DNA of 64,000 bases from Deltaproteobacteria bacterium (lineage in GTDB: Bacteria > Desulfobacterota > Binatia > UBA9968 > JAJDTQ01), in NCBI GenBank assembly GCA_028818755.1, contig JAPPNF010000025.1:1-64000 (forward strand). The letters run 5' to 3'. Positions 1-8,730 of the stretch are shown here, piece by piece (positions within the stretch are counted from its first letter, which is position 1; each line of letters starts with the position of its first letter). The translations under genes and the position numbers were made by a program. The notes under the pieces are model-generated. The model was not told the DNA's origin, made no database searches, and worked only from the letters and a program-made list of their open reading frames with translations.

Positions 1-42
1 GCAATGTAAACCATTGGCATAGAGTGCTTTACAAGAGAATAT

Positions 43-2637
43 ATGGTTCCGGCGGAACTTGGCGACCTCTCCAGCTTGAAGGACTTGGTGATCAGCACCA
101 ATGAGCTCACCGGCTCCATACCGCCCGAACTCGGGAAGCTGTCGGCGCTGGAGGGCATGTTCCTTATGCGAAACAACCTCACTGGCCCCATTCCTCCGGA
201 ACTCGGCAATCTCTCGAACCTGGAGACGCTGTGGCTCTTCCGGAACGAACTTTCGGGGACCATCCCCGCCGAACTCGGCAATCTCTCCGCCCTGGAGGAC
301 CTGAACCTGGGCGACAATCAATTCACGGGCTCCATACCACCTGAACTGGGGCAGCTTACGTCACTCGAGGAACTGGGCGCCAGGAGCAACAAGCTCAGCG
401 GCTCCATCCCGCCCGAACTCGGTCGGCTCGCCTCGCTTACCGACCTGTCCTTCAGCAGCAACGACCTCTCGGGCCAGCTCCCGCCCGAACTCGGCAACCT
501 TGCCAGTCTGGAGAGCCTTGAAGTCCACAACAACCCCGATCTCGTGGGCCTGATGCCCAGGACCATGCTGAATCTGCCCCTCGGCTACCTCGACATTTCC
601 GATACGTGGATATGCCCCCACCTCGACGACGAGTTCCAGGGGTGGCTGGACGGCATCCCGCGGGCGTACGGCCTGCAGTGTCCGCCCACCCTGACCGAAC
701 GTTTCGCGCTCTCCGAACTCTACGCCGCGGCCGGGGGGGACTCCTGGAACAGCAACGGCGGCTGGGAAGCCGACTCCCTGGTGAGCAACTGGCACGGCGT
801 GACCGTGAATAGCACGGATACGCTGGTACGGAGGCTCGTGCTCCCCAACAACGGACTGCGCGGATCGCTTGCTTCCGCAATCGGCAACCTGACGAAGCTG
901 GAGACCCTGGACATCGCCAACAACAGCCTCTCAGGAGGGATCCCGGTCGCCGTCACCTCCATGGACGCGCTGGACACGATCCGGATCGCCGGCAACACGG
1001 ACATGGACGGGCCACTTCCCTTCCAGATGTCCGACATGACAGGGCTGAAGGCACTGTACTACGCAGGCACGGGCATGTGTGCGTCGCCATCGAAGACATT
1101 CCGGGCCTGGTTCGATGGGCTTGACCAGGCGGACGGAGCAATCTGCAACAACCCGGAAGCGGTCACTCTGTCGCTGCCGATCGTGTACCTGACGCAGGCC
1201 ATCCAGCGGCCGGCGGGCGATGTTCCGCTCCTTTCCGGCCGGGAGGCGCTGCTGCGGGCGTTCCTGGTAAGTGATCAGACGAACGCCTTCTTCGAGCCCG
1301 AGGTCGTTGCAACCCTCACGAGGGACGGCGAGGAGGTCCACCGCGTGGTCATGCGGACGGAAGACGACCGCCTGAGCACCGCCGCGGACGAGGGCGTCCT
1401 CGGCACCTCGTACAATGCCGTGATACCCGCCGAACACATCGTCGCGGGCACCGAGCTGGTTGTGATGGCCGACCCCGCGGAGACCGTGCCGCGTGCGACC
1501 GGCAGCCGGACGCGTTTCCCCGAAACCGGCACAATGCCACTCAACGTGATCGACGTGCCGCCATTCAAGCTGACGGTGGTGCCGGTGCTCAATGCCGCGA
1601 ACCCCGACTCGTCGATATTCGCGTGGACGGACAGCATCGCCGACGACAGCCCCCAGGTGGGCCTGTTCAGGTATTCGTTCCCGTTCGCGGAGTTCAGCGC
1701 GACGACGCGGGACAGCTACGTCACCTCCCTCGACCTCACCGACGAGGACAACACCTGGCCGTTGGTCCTCGAGTTGGAAGTGGTGTACCAGGCCGACGAG
1801 GCCACGGGCTACTGGTATGCCGTGGCGGACAGCGACGAGGGATACGTGCGCGGGATCGCGCGGCTGAACGGATGGGTGAGCTTCGGGAAGCCGTGGGACA
1901 CCGAACTCGCCCACGAAGTAGGCCACACCCTGGACCTCAAGCACGCGCCCTGTGGCGGCGCCCTCGGGGTCGAACCCGACTTCCCCTATTCGAACGGGAG
2001 CATCGGCATGTGGGGCTACGACTTCCGCGACGGGTCGGTGGTATCCCCGAACAGCCGCCGCGACATCATGGGATACTGCTACGAGAAGGGCTGGCTGAGC
2101 GACTACTACTACGAGAAGGTCATCCGGGTCCGCGAAGAGAAGGAAGGGAGCGGGGCGCGGGCGCTGCTGGCGGGCGCCGGACAGAAGTCGCAGATGCTGG
2201 TGTTGTGGGGCGGCGTCCTCGGAGATGAACTTCGCATCGAGCCAGTGCACTCCATGCATACGACCGCGAAGCTTCCGGACGAGCCCGGGCCCTATCGTCT
2301 GGAGGGAGTCACCGACGAGGGCGGCATCGAGTTTTCCCTGTCCTTCACTCCGGGCGAGGACCAGTACGGCAACAAGTACTTCTTCTTCACCATTCCCATC
2401 GAGGACGACTGGGCGGGCTCGCTGGAGCGGATCGTGCTCACCGGCCCCGAGGGCGAGGTGACGGTGGACGACACCGACCCACGGTCGATCTCGGTCTTCA
2501 CCGACCCTGCCACCGGTCGAATCCGGTCGATCCTGCGGGACTGGGAGGGGCCGCAGGTAGCCGCTATGGGCGCCACCGACCAGCTGCAGGTCGTGACGAC
2601 GCGGGGAATCCGGCAGGCCGTGACCCTGCGGCGTTAG
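43..2637 (+). CDS. Leucine-rich-repeat protein with zincin metallopeptidase domain (5'-truncated?)
   Basis: The N-terminal 200 residues are about seven plant-type 24-residue leucine-rich repeats with the pattern LxxLxxLxLxxNxLxGxIPxELG. A second LRR block with its N-cap (motif GDSWNSNGGW) follows at about residues 230-350. The C-terminal half carries a zincin site, HEVGHTLDLKH, at residues 624-634, followed by APCGG as in M66-like peptidases. I infer a secreted or surface zinc protease with a binding domain. The start is odd: there is no signal peptide or first N-cap, the protein opens inside an LRR, and an in-frame stop at 7-9 closes the frame. The 42 bases before the ATG are AT-rich compared with the gene. 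A 5' truncation or domain loss is likely. The peptidase call rests on the zinc motif; substrate is unknown. Confidence 0.8.
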   Translation: MVPAELGDLSSLKDLVISTNELTGSIPPELGKLSALEGMFLMRNNLTGPIPPELGNLSNLETLWLFRNELSGTIPAELGNLSALEDLNLGDNQFTGSIPPELGQLTSLEELGARSNKLSGSIPPELGRLASLTDLSFSSNDLSGQLPPELGNLASLESLEVHNNPDLVGLMPRTMLNLPLGYLDISDTWICPHLDDEFQGWLDGIPRAYGLQCPPTLTERFALSELYAAAGGDSWNSNGGWEADSLVSNWHGVTVNSTDTLVRRLVLPNNGLRGSLASAIGNLTKLETLDIANNSLSGGIPVAVTSMDALDTIRIAGNTDMDGPLPFQMSDMTGLKALYYAGTGMCASPSKTFRAWFDGLDQADGAICNNPEAVTLSLPIVYLTQAIQRPAGDVPLLSGREALLRAFLVSDQTNAFFEPEVVATLTRDGEEVHRVVMRTEDDRLSTAADEGVLGTSYNAVIPAEHIVAGTELVVMADPAETVPRATGSRTRFPETGTMPLNVIDVPPFKLTVVPVLNAANPDSSIFAWTDSIADDSPQVGLFRYSFPFAEFSATTRDSYVTSLDLTDEDNTWPLVLELEVVYQADEATGYWYAVADSDEGYVRGIARLNGWVSFGKPWDTELAHEVGHTLDLKHAPCGGALGVEPDFPYSNGSIGMWGYDFRDGSVVSPNSRRDIMGYCYEKGWLSDYYYEKVIRVREEKEGSGARALLAGAGQKSQMLVLWGGVLGDELRIEPVHSMHTTAKLPDEPGPYRLEGVTDEGGIEFSLSFTPGEDQYGNKYFFFTIPIEDDWAGSLERIVLTGPEGEVTVDDTDPRSISVFTDPATGRIRSILRDWEGPQVAAMGATDQLQVVTTRGIRQAVTLRR

Positions 2638-2655
2638 ACTGGTACAGGCCCAATC

Positions 2656-3309
2656 ATGCCCACACTCGCCGAAACCCTCGACCGCATCCGCGACGCAGGC
2701 GCAGCCAAGCGGGATCCTGCGGTGACCGCCGTACTCCGGAGCTGCACGGCCGACCTCGCCGCATCCGGCATCATGGACGGCATCGTGAAGGCCGGGGACC
2801 GCGCGCCGCTCTTCGCGCGCCCCAATCTCGAACACAGAACGGTTCGTCTCGCCCGCCTGCTGGCGGACGGCCCTGTGGTCCTCTCCTTCTTTCGCGGACG
2901 GTGGTGACCGTACTGCCGCGCTGAGCAGGCTGCTCTTCAGTCCCTGTACCCGGAGATCCGCGTCCGCGGTGCCGGCCTGGTCACCATTTCGCCCCAGCTT
3001 CACGAATATGCTTCGTCTTGGGCGAGAAAGGACGGCATCGAGTTCGACGTGCTCACCGACCTTGGCAACGGGGTGGCCAGATCCTACGGACTGACGTTCC
3101 GTTTCCCCGAACGGCTCCAGGATGCGTACCGCAACGACCTGCGGATCGACCTGAGTCGCTTCAACGGCGATCCCTCGTGGGAGCTCGCCGTCCCGGCCAC
3201 CTATGTCGTGGGCGGCGACGGGATCGTAGCCTATGCCGACGCCGACCCCGACTACACGCGCAGGCCGGAACCGACGGAACTGCTGCCGGTGCTGGAAGGT
3301 CTGGGCTGA
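2656..3309 (+). CDS. Peroxiredoxin-like selenoprotein (AhpC/TSA family), UGA = Sec at residue 84
   Basis: The ATG at 2656 opens a frame stopped by TGA at 2905-2907, but the same frame continues with clear family sequence to the TAG/TGA at 3307-3309 (217 residues if read through). The interrupted motif reads FFRGRW-(UGA)-PYC; in this peroxiredoxin-like family it is FYRGxWCPYC, so UGA replaces the peroxidatic cysteine of a CxxC-like pair. Downstream sequence (TISPQ, VLTDLGN, PATYVV, LLPVLEGLG) is typical of the family. A 5-bp hairpin with a GGC loop lies 20 bases after the UGA. Prx-like selenoproteins are known in bacteria. It begins 18 bases after the LRR protease gene. Alternatives are a sequencing error or a decaying gene; the uninterrupted frame and conserved residues on both sides argue against them. 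Confidence 0.82.
2921..2940 (+). promoter_or_regulatory. Candidate bacterial SECIS hairpin in prx-like gene
   Basis: GAGCA (2923-2927) pairs with TGCTC (2931-2935) around a GGC loop; flanking CT and AG can extend the stem across a bulge. The loop starts 20 bases after the TGA at 2905-2907 and begins with G. Both properties fit the published bSECIS model (loop about 16-37 bases downstream, G among the first loop bases). The fold was found by eye, not computed. Confidence 0.6.
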
Positions 3310-3328
3310 AGGGATTCCGGGCGGCGTC

Positions 3329-4510
3329 TCAATTCCCCCGTTCGAGGCGCCAGACATCCACATGATCCAGGTCGACGCTATCCCGGCGGATCGTAAGCAG
3401 GTAGTCCGGACCGAACGCCGGAACGACGTGTTCCTCGCGGCGCGGCGGAGCGGGAACACTGCCGAGCAATCTGCCCTCGGTGTCGAACACCTCCCAGCGG
3501 TTGCCCGCCGCCCGCACGACTTCGACCCACAACTTGCCGTCCGGAGCGACGAAGAGGTCCTCGATGAACGGTCTCGCGTCCGGCCGGGCGGGGTTGCGTG
3601 GGTCGCATGACGCGTCGCTGCGGGTCTCTCGCCACTCGTAGTATTCCGCGTTCGCCGCCCTCCACTCGGCGGTGCTGAACGATTCGGCCGGCAGCGGGCG
3701 CTCGATCACCATGAGAACCTCCGCGCCGTCGTTCCGCGTGACGAAGATCCGGTAGGCGCTGTTGAGTGCCGAATACAGCACGCCGCCCGGCCCCGGATGC
3801 TGCAGGAACCGCGGAGCGAACGGAATCGGGAAGAACCTGATGCGATCCTCGAACTCGCACACGATCGCCGGACGACCGATCGGCGGCGCCCGCATCCATG
3901 CCACGGTATCGCCCGTCTCGCCGCGGCTGTCATGACCCACATAGAACCGCTGCAGATCGGGGCCGAGGAGGGCGAACTGGAACACCTCGTCCGGGCCGAC
4001 GCCGTACAGCCGGAGCCAGGCAGGGACGCCGGTGACGCCTGCCCGAGTGGTCCGTTGCCCCAGCCATTCGCCCTCTGCCGACCATTCGCCGATGCGCCCC
4101 AGGTCCGGATCGAAGGTCAGGAGCCGGTCCCCTGCCCACGCCACCGCATTGAGGCTGTTGAATTCGCCCGGGCCTTCACCCTCCCTGCCGAACGTGCGAT
4201 GGTGGGCGCCGTCGAGCCCGAACACTTTTACCTCATGGTTGAGGTCATCGGCCACGAAGAGTTCCTCGTTCGGCCCCAGTGCCAGGCTGCTCACGCGGCC
4301 GAATTCGTCGGGCGATCCCGTGTCGGTAAGGGTCTTCGGTCCGATCGAGACGACGAGTTCGAGGCGGGCCGGAGGAGGATCCGTGTTGGTGACGGGGATA
4401 ACGCCCTCGTAGTTGATGACGAAGTCGGCGGTGGGTGCGTCGTCGCGGGCGCACGCGGCGGCGAGAACGGGCATCGTGAGTGCGAGCCAGCGGAACGAGG
4501 CGTGGCGCAT
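3329..4510 (-). CDS. 6-bladed beta-propeller lipoprotein
   Basis: The protein has a short signal peptide ending in a lipobox-like AAAC, then NHL/propeller blades with the recurring GxGPGEF motif (REGEGPGEF) and blade segments such as [14 protein letters not shown] and [11 protein letters not shown]. The start at 4510 is preferred because a GGAG site lies 6 bases upstream and the signal peptide begins there; a longer frame reaches 4573. The likely location is the periplasm or outer membrane. No catalytic residues are visible and the ligand is unknown. It is divergent from the next propeller gene, with about 170 bases between the two starts, so regulation may be shared. Confidence 0.82.
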   Translation of the reverse strand: MRHASFRWLALTMPVLAAACARDDAPTADFVINYEGVIPVTNTDPPPARLELVVSIGPKTLTDTGSPDEFGRVSSLALGPNEELFVADDLNHEVKVFGLDGAHHRTFGREGEGPGEFNSLNAVAWAGDRLLTFDPDLGRIGEWSAEGEWLGQRTTRAGVTGVPAWLRLYGVGPDEVFQFALLGPDLQRFYVGHDSRGETGDTVAWMRAPPIGRPAIVCEFEDRIRFFPIPFAPRFLQHPGPGGVLYSALNSAYRIFVTRNDGAEVLMVIERPLPAESFSTAEWRAANAEYYEWRETRSDASCDPRNPARPDARPFIEDLFVAPDGKLWVEVVRAAGNRWEVFDTEGRLLGSVPAPPRREEHVVPAFGPDYLLTIRRDSVDLDHVDVWRLERGN

Positions 4511-4683
4511 GCGGGACTCCGTTTCAACAGGCAAGACAAAGCAGCGGGCATTGGCAATGGCAATTCGCACCATGCTCTCGATACCCTTACGTCAATCCGA
4601 ATCGGGCAGTTTCCTGGGGGCCGGAGCGAGACAACGCCGAGAGGATCAACCGGAGTCGTAATGGGCATGAACGGGAGGGACGA

Positions 4684-5985
4684 ATGCACAGGTTTCTGAT
4701 CGCTGGGGCCGCGTTGTACCTTGCGGGCCTGCTCGGCGCGCCCGTCGCCGCCCAGGAGCTGGTCGAGTTGCCCGCGGAAGACCGCTCGCTCGACCCCGCT
4801 TTCGAGGAGGTGTTCCGGGTTGGTGGGATCGACGGGGAGCCCTGGGAGCAGTTCGGAAGGATCCACGATATCGCCTTCGATCGCGCCGGCAATCTGTACC
4901 TGCTCGACTTCGACGGGTTGGAGGTGGTGGTCGTCGACCGTGAGGGCAGCTTCGTGCGGACGATCGGGCGTTCCGGCGACGGTCCCGGCGAGTTCGATTT
5001 CCCGCGGTGGCTGGCGGTCATGGAGGACGGGCGCATCGTCGTGAGCGATGTCCCGCGGCACCGCGCGTTCCAGATCTACAACAGCGACGGCAGCTTCGAC
5101 CGGGGCGTGCGGGTGGGGAATGACCTGCTGGCGGTCGCGGACCGCATCCACGGTGGTCGCGATGGCGTTGTCCTCACGGGAGTCGGGCTGGCACGAATCG
5201 AGGAGACGATACCGGAGGACGAAAGGGACCCTCCCGGAAAGCGCCGTATCCTGCACGCTGCCCTGGACGGCGACGAAGTGGCCCTCGAGACGGTCTTCCA
5301 GGCCTGGAGCCTGCCGCCTGTCGGCGAACTCACGCTCCGCATCGGTGGGCGCGAGATACCCATGGGTGGTGTCACGCCTCCGCCGCGCACCTTCGGTCCA
5401 CCCCTGATCGTCGGCACCCTGCCCGAAGGGGGCTTGGCATTCTCGGATTCGTCGGCGTACGCGATCAAGATCCTGGACGCCAACGGCACGCTCGTCCGCA
5501 TCCTCTCGCGTCCCATGCATCCCGTCCCCGTGACCGACCGGATCGTGGAGGCCGAATTCGAGCGGCGGGTCGAGGAGGCGATCGCGGGATTCGAGGCCAG
5601 GGGGCACGGGAACCGCATGATCCAGAACGCCACTACGGGTGAGACGATGGTGGGATCGCTGGACCTGGACGAGAGAATGCGCGAAGGCGTCCGGTTGTCG
5701 ACACTGGCGCAATTGGAAGCGGTCCCGGTGGCTGACGAGGTCCCGGTGGTGCTGGATCTGCGCACGACCTGGGACGGACGAATCTGGGTGCAGCGGCGCG
5801 GCGAGGACCTCTTCAGCGACGGCCCCATCGATGTACTGAGCCCTGACGGCCGCTACCTGGGTAGCTATCCCGCCGGAACACCCATGCCGATGGCCTTCGG
5901 TCCAAGGGGACTGATGGCGACGCTGCAGACGGATGAACTGGGGATGCAGACGGTGGTCGTAAAGCGGGTGGGCGGGGGGCTGTAG
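4684..5985 (+). CDS. 6-bladed beta-propeller secreted protein
   Basis: A Sec signal peptide is present (hydrophobic core, cleavage near GAPVAAQE), with no lipobox cysteine, so the product is probably free in the periplasm or exported. Propeller blades follow, including [30 protein letters not shown] and [12 protein letters not shown]. The ATG at 4684 has a GGGAGGGA ribosome site just upstream; the frame is open further 5' but that part does not look coding. About 433 residues. It is paralogous to the neighbouring gene at 3329-4510 and to three other propellers in the window. A role in binding or sensing is inferred only. Confidence 0.83.
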   Translation: MHRFLIAGAALYLAGLLGAPVAAQELVELPAEDRSLDPAFEEVFRVGGIDGEPWEQFGRIHDIAFDRAGNLYLLDFDGLEVVVVDREGSFVRTIGRSGDGPGEFDFPRWLAVMEDGRIVVSDVPRHRAFQIYNSDGSFDRGVRVGNDLLAVADRIHGGRDGVVLTGVGLARIEETIPEDERDPPGKRRILHAALDGDEVALETVFQAWSLPPVGELTLRIGGREIPMGGVTPPPRTFGPPLIVGTLPEGGLAFSDSSAYAIKILDANGTLVRILSRPMHPVPVTDRIVEAEFERRVEEAIAGFEARGHGNRMIQNATTGETMVGSLDLDERMREGVRLSTLAQLEAVPVADEVPVVLDLRTTWDGRIWVQRRGEDLFSDGPIDVLSPDGRYLGSYPAGTPMPMAFGPRGLMATLQTDELGMQTVVVKRVGGGL

Positions 5986-6100
5986 GGGACGCGGTCACTC
6001 CCCGAGCAGGGATCCGAGCAGAACGCCCCCGAGGCCAGCAGCATACACGGGGGCGCTGCTCTTCGGCCTCATGGGAGCCTTGTCTGACTCACGCTACGTG

Positions 6101-7180
6101 TCAGCGTCGCCGCAACCATTGTGGAATCGTCTGAACCAGGACCTTGGGATAGGGATCGCGAACGAAACTGTAGAGCCGGTGGTGCGCAAATGCTGAAGCA
6201 ACTGCCTCCGATGGGATCGGAGACGACTGTTCGCCCGACCCCGAGTCGAGTACGTAGATATTGAGACGCCCCTCCAGGTCCTCCATTGATGATCCGTGTA
6301 TCGTGGCAACGATCTGTCCGGGTCCTCCACCTGACAAGTGCGAGAGCGTGTTGGCAACGCCAGTTGCTGAGTCTACTCCCATTGACAGGCCACCGCCAGG
6401 ATTTGGCGTCCACGTGACGGGGCTGAATCCGTTGATCGTTACCTCACGAATGAAGTCGCCTTGTGTAGAAAACCAGCGCACGATGCCCAGACGTTCGCTG
6501 GCAATCGCGAGGACATCCCCTCCTGCGCAGTGGACATGGCCCCGTCCATGACTGGAGGCAAAGAAAACTGCGAACCTCTCCAGGCCACGAGGAGGCAGCT
6601 GGCGCGGAAAACCTGGTCCAAACGACCGAATCACCTCGCCCTCCTCTGACAGGATGTAGACCTTGGGTGTGCCATCCGACACCTGGCCCAGCACAACGAG
6701 GCGACCGTCGATAACGCACATGTCGCTGCCGTAGACTGGAACCGGAAAGCTGCGAACGAACTCCAAGCCTTCATCGCCCAGCACGAACTCTGCGATCTTT
6801 CGGGAGGCTGCATCTAAAACGTAAACCTGACCCGCTGGGCTAACGGCCAAACCCGCGGCGGCTCGAAACTCGCCGGGGCCGCCACCCTGACGTCCGGTCG
6901 TGCCGCGAAAGCGCCCGTCCGGCCCAAACCAGGACAGACTGAAGCCCTGATCGTCAAGAATCAGGATGTTCCCATCCCCATCCACCTCGACATCGCGGAT
7001 GTTTCCGAATATCTGGTTCCGGTCTCCTGCAATGACCCCGATCTCCAACAGCAACGTGTCGCGCTGGAACTCTACGGAAACAGGTCCGCGGACGACTGGA
7101 CCGGTTAGTGGATCGCCACTGTTCCAACCCAACAAGTTCCCCAAAAGCAACGGAGCGACGCGAACGATTTGGGGTGTCAT
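6101..7180 (-). CDS. 6-bladed beta-propeller protein with divergent base composition
   Basis: About 359 residues with propeller blades: VEVDGDGNILILDDQG, RQGGGPGEFRAAAG and LAVSPAGQVYVLDAAS. The N-terminus is weakly hydrophobic and has no clear signal peptide or lipobox, unlike the other four propellers here. Its codons are visibly less GC-biased than those of flanking genes. It lies directly past the 3' end of the tRNA array, on the same strand as the tRNAs. Composition and position together suggest horizontal acquisition at a tRNA site, but no integrase is present. The start at 7180 is the first in frame and is uncertain. Confidence 0.7.
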   Translation of the reverse strand: MTPQIVRVAPLLLGNLLGWNSGDPLTGPVVRGPVSVEFQRDTLLLEIGVIAGDRNQIFGNIRDVEVDGDGNILILDDQGFSLSWFGPDGRFRGTTGRQGGGPGEFRAAAGLAVSPAGQVYVLDAASRKIAEFVLGDEGLEFVRSFPVPVYGSDMCVIDGRLVVLGQVSDGTPKVYILSEEGEVIRSFGPGFPRQLPPRGLERFAVFFASSHGRGHVHCAGGDVLAIASERLGIVRWFSTQGDFIREVTINGFSPVTWTPNPGGGLSMGVDSATGVANTLSHLSGGGPGQIVATIHGSSMEDLEGRLNIYVLDSGSGEQSSPIPSEAVASAFAHHRLYSFVRDPYPKVLVQTIPQWLRRR

Positions 7181-7216
7181 ATACGGTTCAAGAGTAGGCT
7201 ACGGTGAGTCCAAGAG

Positions 7217-7330
7217 CGGACGGGGTGGGATGGACCTGCGGACGGCTCCGCCGCTCCTCGGTAGTCTCTGGCGCCCGCGCCTGCCGGCGCGGCCGCCTCC
7301 GGCTCGACACCGTTCGAATCCCCTCCCGTC
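7217..7330. repeat. Structured tRNA-Ser-associated element, copy 1
   Basis: A 114-base unit lies just past the 3' end of tRNA-Ser(GGA). Its first 15 bases (7217-7231) are identical to 7347-7361, the acceptor and T-stem of that tRNA. Its far end (7313-7330) is complementary to the first, giving a roughly 13-bp terminal helix on the plus strand. The core is about 85% identical to copy 2 at 7689-7803. It holds a 7-bp hairpin (7275-7292) with one pair that is C-G here and T-A in copy 2. There is no tRNA T-arm or anticodon arm of its own. Function is unknown. Confidence 0.6.
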
Positions 7331-7346
7331 AGTTCACTGACGTTCA

Positions 7347-7430
7347 CGGACGGGGTGGGATTCGAACCCACGCGGGCTGACGCCCACACGATTTCCAGTC
7401 GTGCGCCTTAAGCCACTCGGCCACCCGTCC
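7347..7430 (-). tRNA. tRNA-Ser(GGA)
   Basis: The minus strand folds as a cloverleaf with acceptor GGACGGG/CCCGTCC, a long class II variable arm, T-loop TTCGAAT and anticodon loop CTGGAAA. CCA is not encoded. It is the last tRNA of the array in the direction of transcription. Confidence 0.92.
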
Positions 7431-7477
7431 TGTCGCGAAGAGCGGGGCCCTCCGACCCCGCTCCTCACGGTTGATAA

Positions 7478-7551
7478 TCGGGGCGCCCGGATTCGAACCG
7501 GGGACCTCTGCGACCCGAACGCAGCGCTCTACCGGACTGAGCCACGCCCCG
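7478..7551 (-). tRNA. tRNA-Pro(CGG)
   Basis: Acceptor CGGGGCG/CGCCCCG, with the C1-G72 pair usual for bacterial proline tRNA; anticodon loop TTCGGGT; discriminator A. Confidence 0.92.
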
Positions 7552-7569
7552 TTGTTGAGATTTGTTGAG

Positions 7570-7654
7570 CGGAGGCGGAGGGACTCGAACCCCCAAGTGC
7601 TCAACGCACGCCGCATTTCGAGTGCGGTGCCTTACCAATTAGGACTACGCCTCC
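7570..7654 (-). tRNA. tRNA-Ser(CGA)
   Basis: Class II tRNA with long variable arm, acceptor GGAGGCG/CGCCTCC, anticodon loop CTCGAAA and discriminator G. Confidence 0.92.
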
Positions 7655-7688
7655 CCAAGGGTCGTCGGAGCGAGTGTGCCGCACTTTG

Positions 7689-7803
7689 AGGGGGAGTGGG
7701 ATGGACCTGCGGGCGGCTTGGGCCGCTCCTCGGTAGTCTCCGGCGTTCGCGCCTCGCGGCGCGACCGCCTCCGGCTCGAACGAGTTCGAACCCCATTCCC
7801 TCC
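7689..7803. repeat. Structured tRNA-Ser-associated element, copy 2
   Basis: A 115-base unit just past the 3' end of tRNA-Ser(GCU). Bases 7692-7702 match 7824-7834, the acceptor/T-stem part of that tRNA, so each copy mimics its own neighbouring tRNA. Plus-strand ends GGGAGTGGG (7692-7700) and CCCATTCCC (7792-7800) pair completely if one G-U is allowed. The inner 7-bp hairpin is at 7747-7764. The core matches copy 1 at 7217-7330. Confidence 0.6.
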
Positions 7804-7819
7804 GATCGCTGACGCTCAG

Positions 7820-7904
7820 CGGAGGGAGTGGGATTCGAACCCACGTGGTCACTGGGACCAACGCCTTAGCAGGGCGCCGCTTTTAGCCGCTCAGCCATCC
7901 CTCC
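7820..7904 (-). tRNA. tRNA-Ser(GCU)
   Basis: Class II tRNA with acceptor GGAGGGA/TCCCTCC, long variable arm, anticodon loop CTGCTAA and discriminator G. Confidence 0.92.
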
Positions 7905-7907
7905 AAG

Positions 7908-7980
7908 TAGCCCCGCCTGGGATCGAACCAGGACTCTTCTGATCCAGAGTCAGACGTGTTGCCAATTACACCACGGGGCT
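7908..7980 (-). tRNA. tRNA-Gln(CUG)
   Basis: Acceptor AGCCCCG/CGGGGCT, anticodon stem TCTGA/TCAGA and loop CTCTGGA, giving anticodon CUG; discriminator A. It sits only three bases from tRNA-Ser(GCU). Confidence 0.9.
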
Positions 7981-8026
7981 ATGTGCCGCCTTCCTCACGG
8001 CCAACCCTGACGTTACGTCAGGCTAG

Positions 8027-8099
8027 AGCCACCGGTCGGACTCGAACCGACGACCCCGTCATTACGAGTGACGTGCTCTACCAGCTGAGCTACGGTGGC
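8027..8099 (-). tRNA. tRNA-Thr(CGU)
   Basis: Acceptor GCCACCG/CGGTGGC, anticodon stem CGTCA/TGACG, loop CTCGTAA and T-loop TTCGAGT. Confidence 0.92.
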
Positions 8100-8160
8100 G
8101 ATGTTTCCGGCGGGCGGCAAGCAGACGGCCCGACGGCCCGCCTCGTCGTCGCCTCGCCAG

Positions 8161-8233
8161 TGGAGCCGAGGGGAGTCGAACCCCTGACCTCAGCGTTGCG
8201 AACGCTGCGCTCTCCCAACTGAGCTACGGCCCC
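8161..8233 (-). tRNA. tRNA-Ala(CGC)
   Basis: Acceptor GGGGCCG/CGGCTCC contains the G3-U70 wobble that identifies alanine tRNAs. Anticodon loop TTCGCAA; discriminator A. Confidence 0.93.
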
Positions 8234-8264
8234 TTGCTCGCGCGGGATTCCCACGGCCTGCCAG

Positions 8265-8338
8265 TGGGCGCGACAGGACTTGAACCTGTGACCTCCACGA
8301 TGTCAACGTGGCACTCTAGCCAGCTGAGCTACGCGCCC
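8265..8338 (-). tRNA. tRNA-Val(GAC)
   Basis: Acceptor GGGCGCG/CGCGCCC, anticodon stem CCACG/CGTGG, loop TTGACAT and T-loop TTCAAGT. Confidence 0.92.
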
Positions 8339-8346
8339 TGCACCAA

Positions 8347-8420
8347 TACGCCCGGGAGGACTCGAACCCCCAACCCCCTGATCCGTAGTCAGGTACTCTA
8401 TCCAATTGAGCTACGGGCGC
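8347..8420 (-). tRNA. tRNA-Arg(ACG)
   Basis: Acceptor GCGCCCG/CGGGCGT (G1-U72 wobble), anticodon stem CCTGA/TCAGG and loop CTACGGA. A34 would need TadA deamination to inosine to read CGN codons. Confidence 0.92.
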
Positions 8421-8447
8421 TCCGCGAGACGAGGCTCGCCGCTGCAG

Positions 8448-8531
8448 TGCCCACGACAGGACTCGAACCTGTACGTCCTTTCGAACACTGGTCCCTCAAA
8501 CCAGCCTGTCTACCAATTCCAGCACGTGGGC
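8448..8531 (-). tRNA. tRNA-Leu(GAG)
   Basis: Class II tRNA with acceptor GCCCACG/CGTGGGC, long variable arm, anticodon loop TTGAGGG and discriminator A. Confidence 0.92.
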
Positions 8532-8621
8532 ATCCCCACCGGTCCGCGGCACGGCCGCCGCCCGCACACTCGGGGAGGCCACCGCGCCACGTTCCCGGCC
8601 TGAACTGCCAGGCCAGGCCAA

Positions 8622-8706
8622 TGCTCGGGGAGGGACTCGAACCCTCACGGGGTTAACCCCCACAGGATCCTGAATCCTGCGCGTCTACCAATTCCGCCAC
8701 CCGAGC
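8622..8706 (-). tRNA. tRNA-Leu(CAG)
   Basis: Class II tRNA with acceptor GCTCGGG/CCCGAGC, long variable arm, anticodon loop TTCAGGA and discriminator A. Confidence 0.92.
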
Positions 8707-8730
8707 CTTTCGGCACATCGATTCGGTGAA

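Noticed and set aside
2905-2907. Frameshift or pseudogene explanation for the split peroxiredoxin
   Set aside because: Both halves are in the same frame with no indel, and the single change falls exactly on the cysteine codon.
931-3459. 842-residue minus-strand open frame
   Set aside because: It is the complement of the LRR protease and Prx genes; composition is a shadow of GC-rich codons with no recognisable domain.
7217-7803. The two tRNA-adjacent elements as tRNA-Sec or degenerate tRNA genes
   Set aside because: The TTCGAA loops are not flanked by pairing T-stems and no anticodon arm can be drawn, so they are listed as structured repeats instead.
8006-8022. 7-bp hairpin between tRNA-Gln and tRNA-Thr as a terminator
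   Set aside because: The stem is good but no T-run follows on the minus strand, so it may only be a processing spacer.
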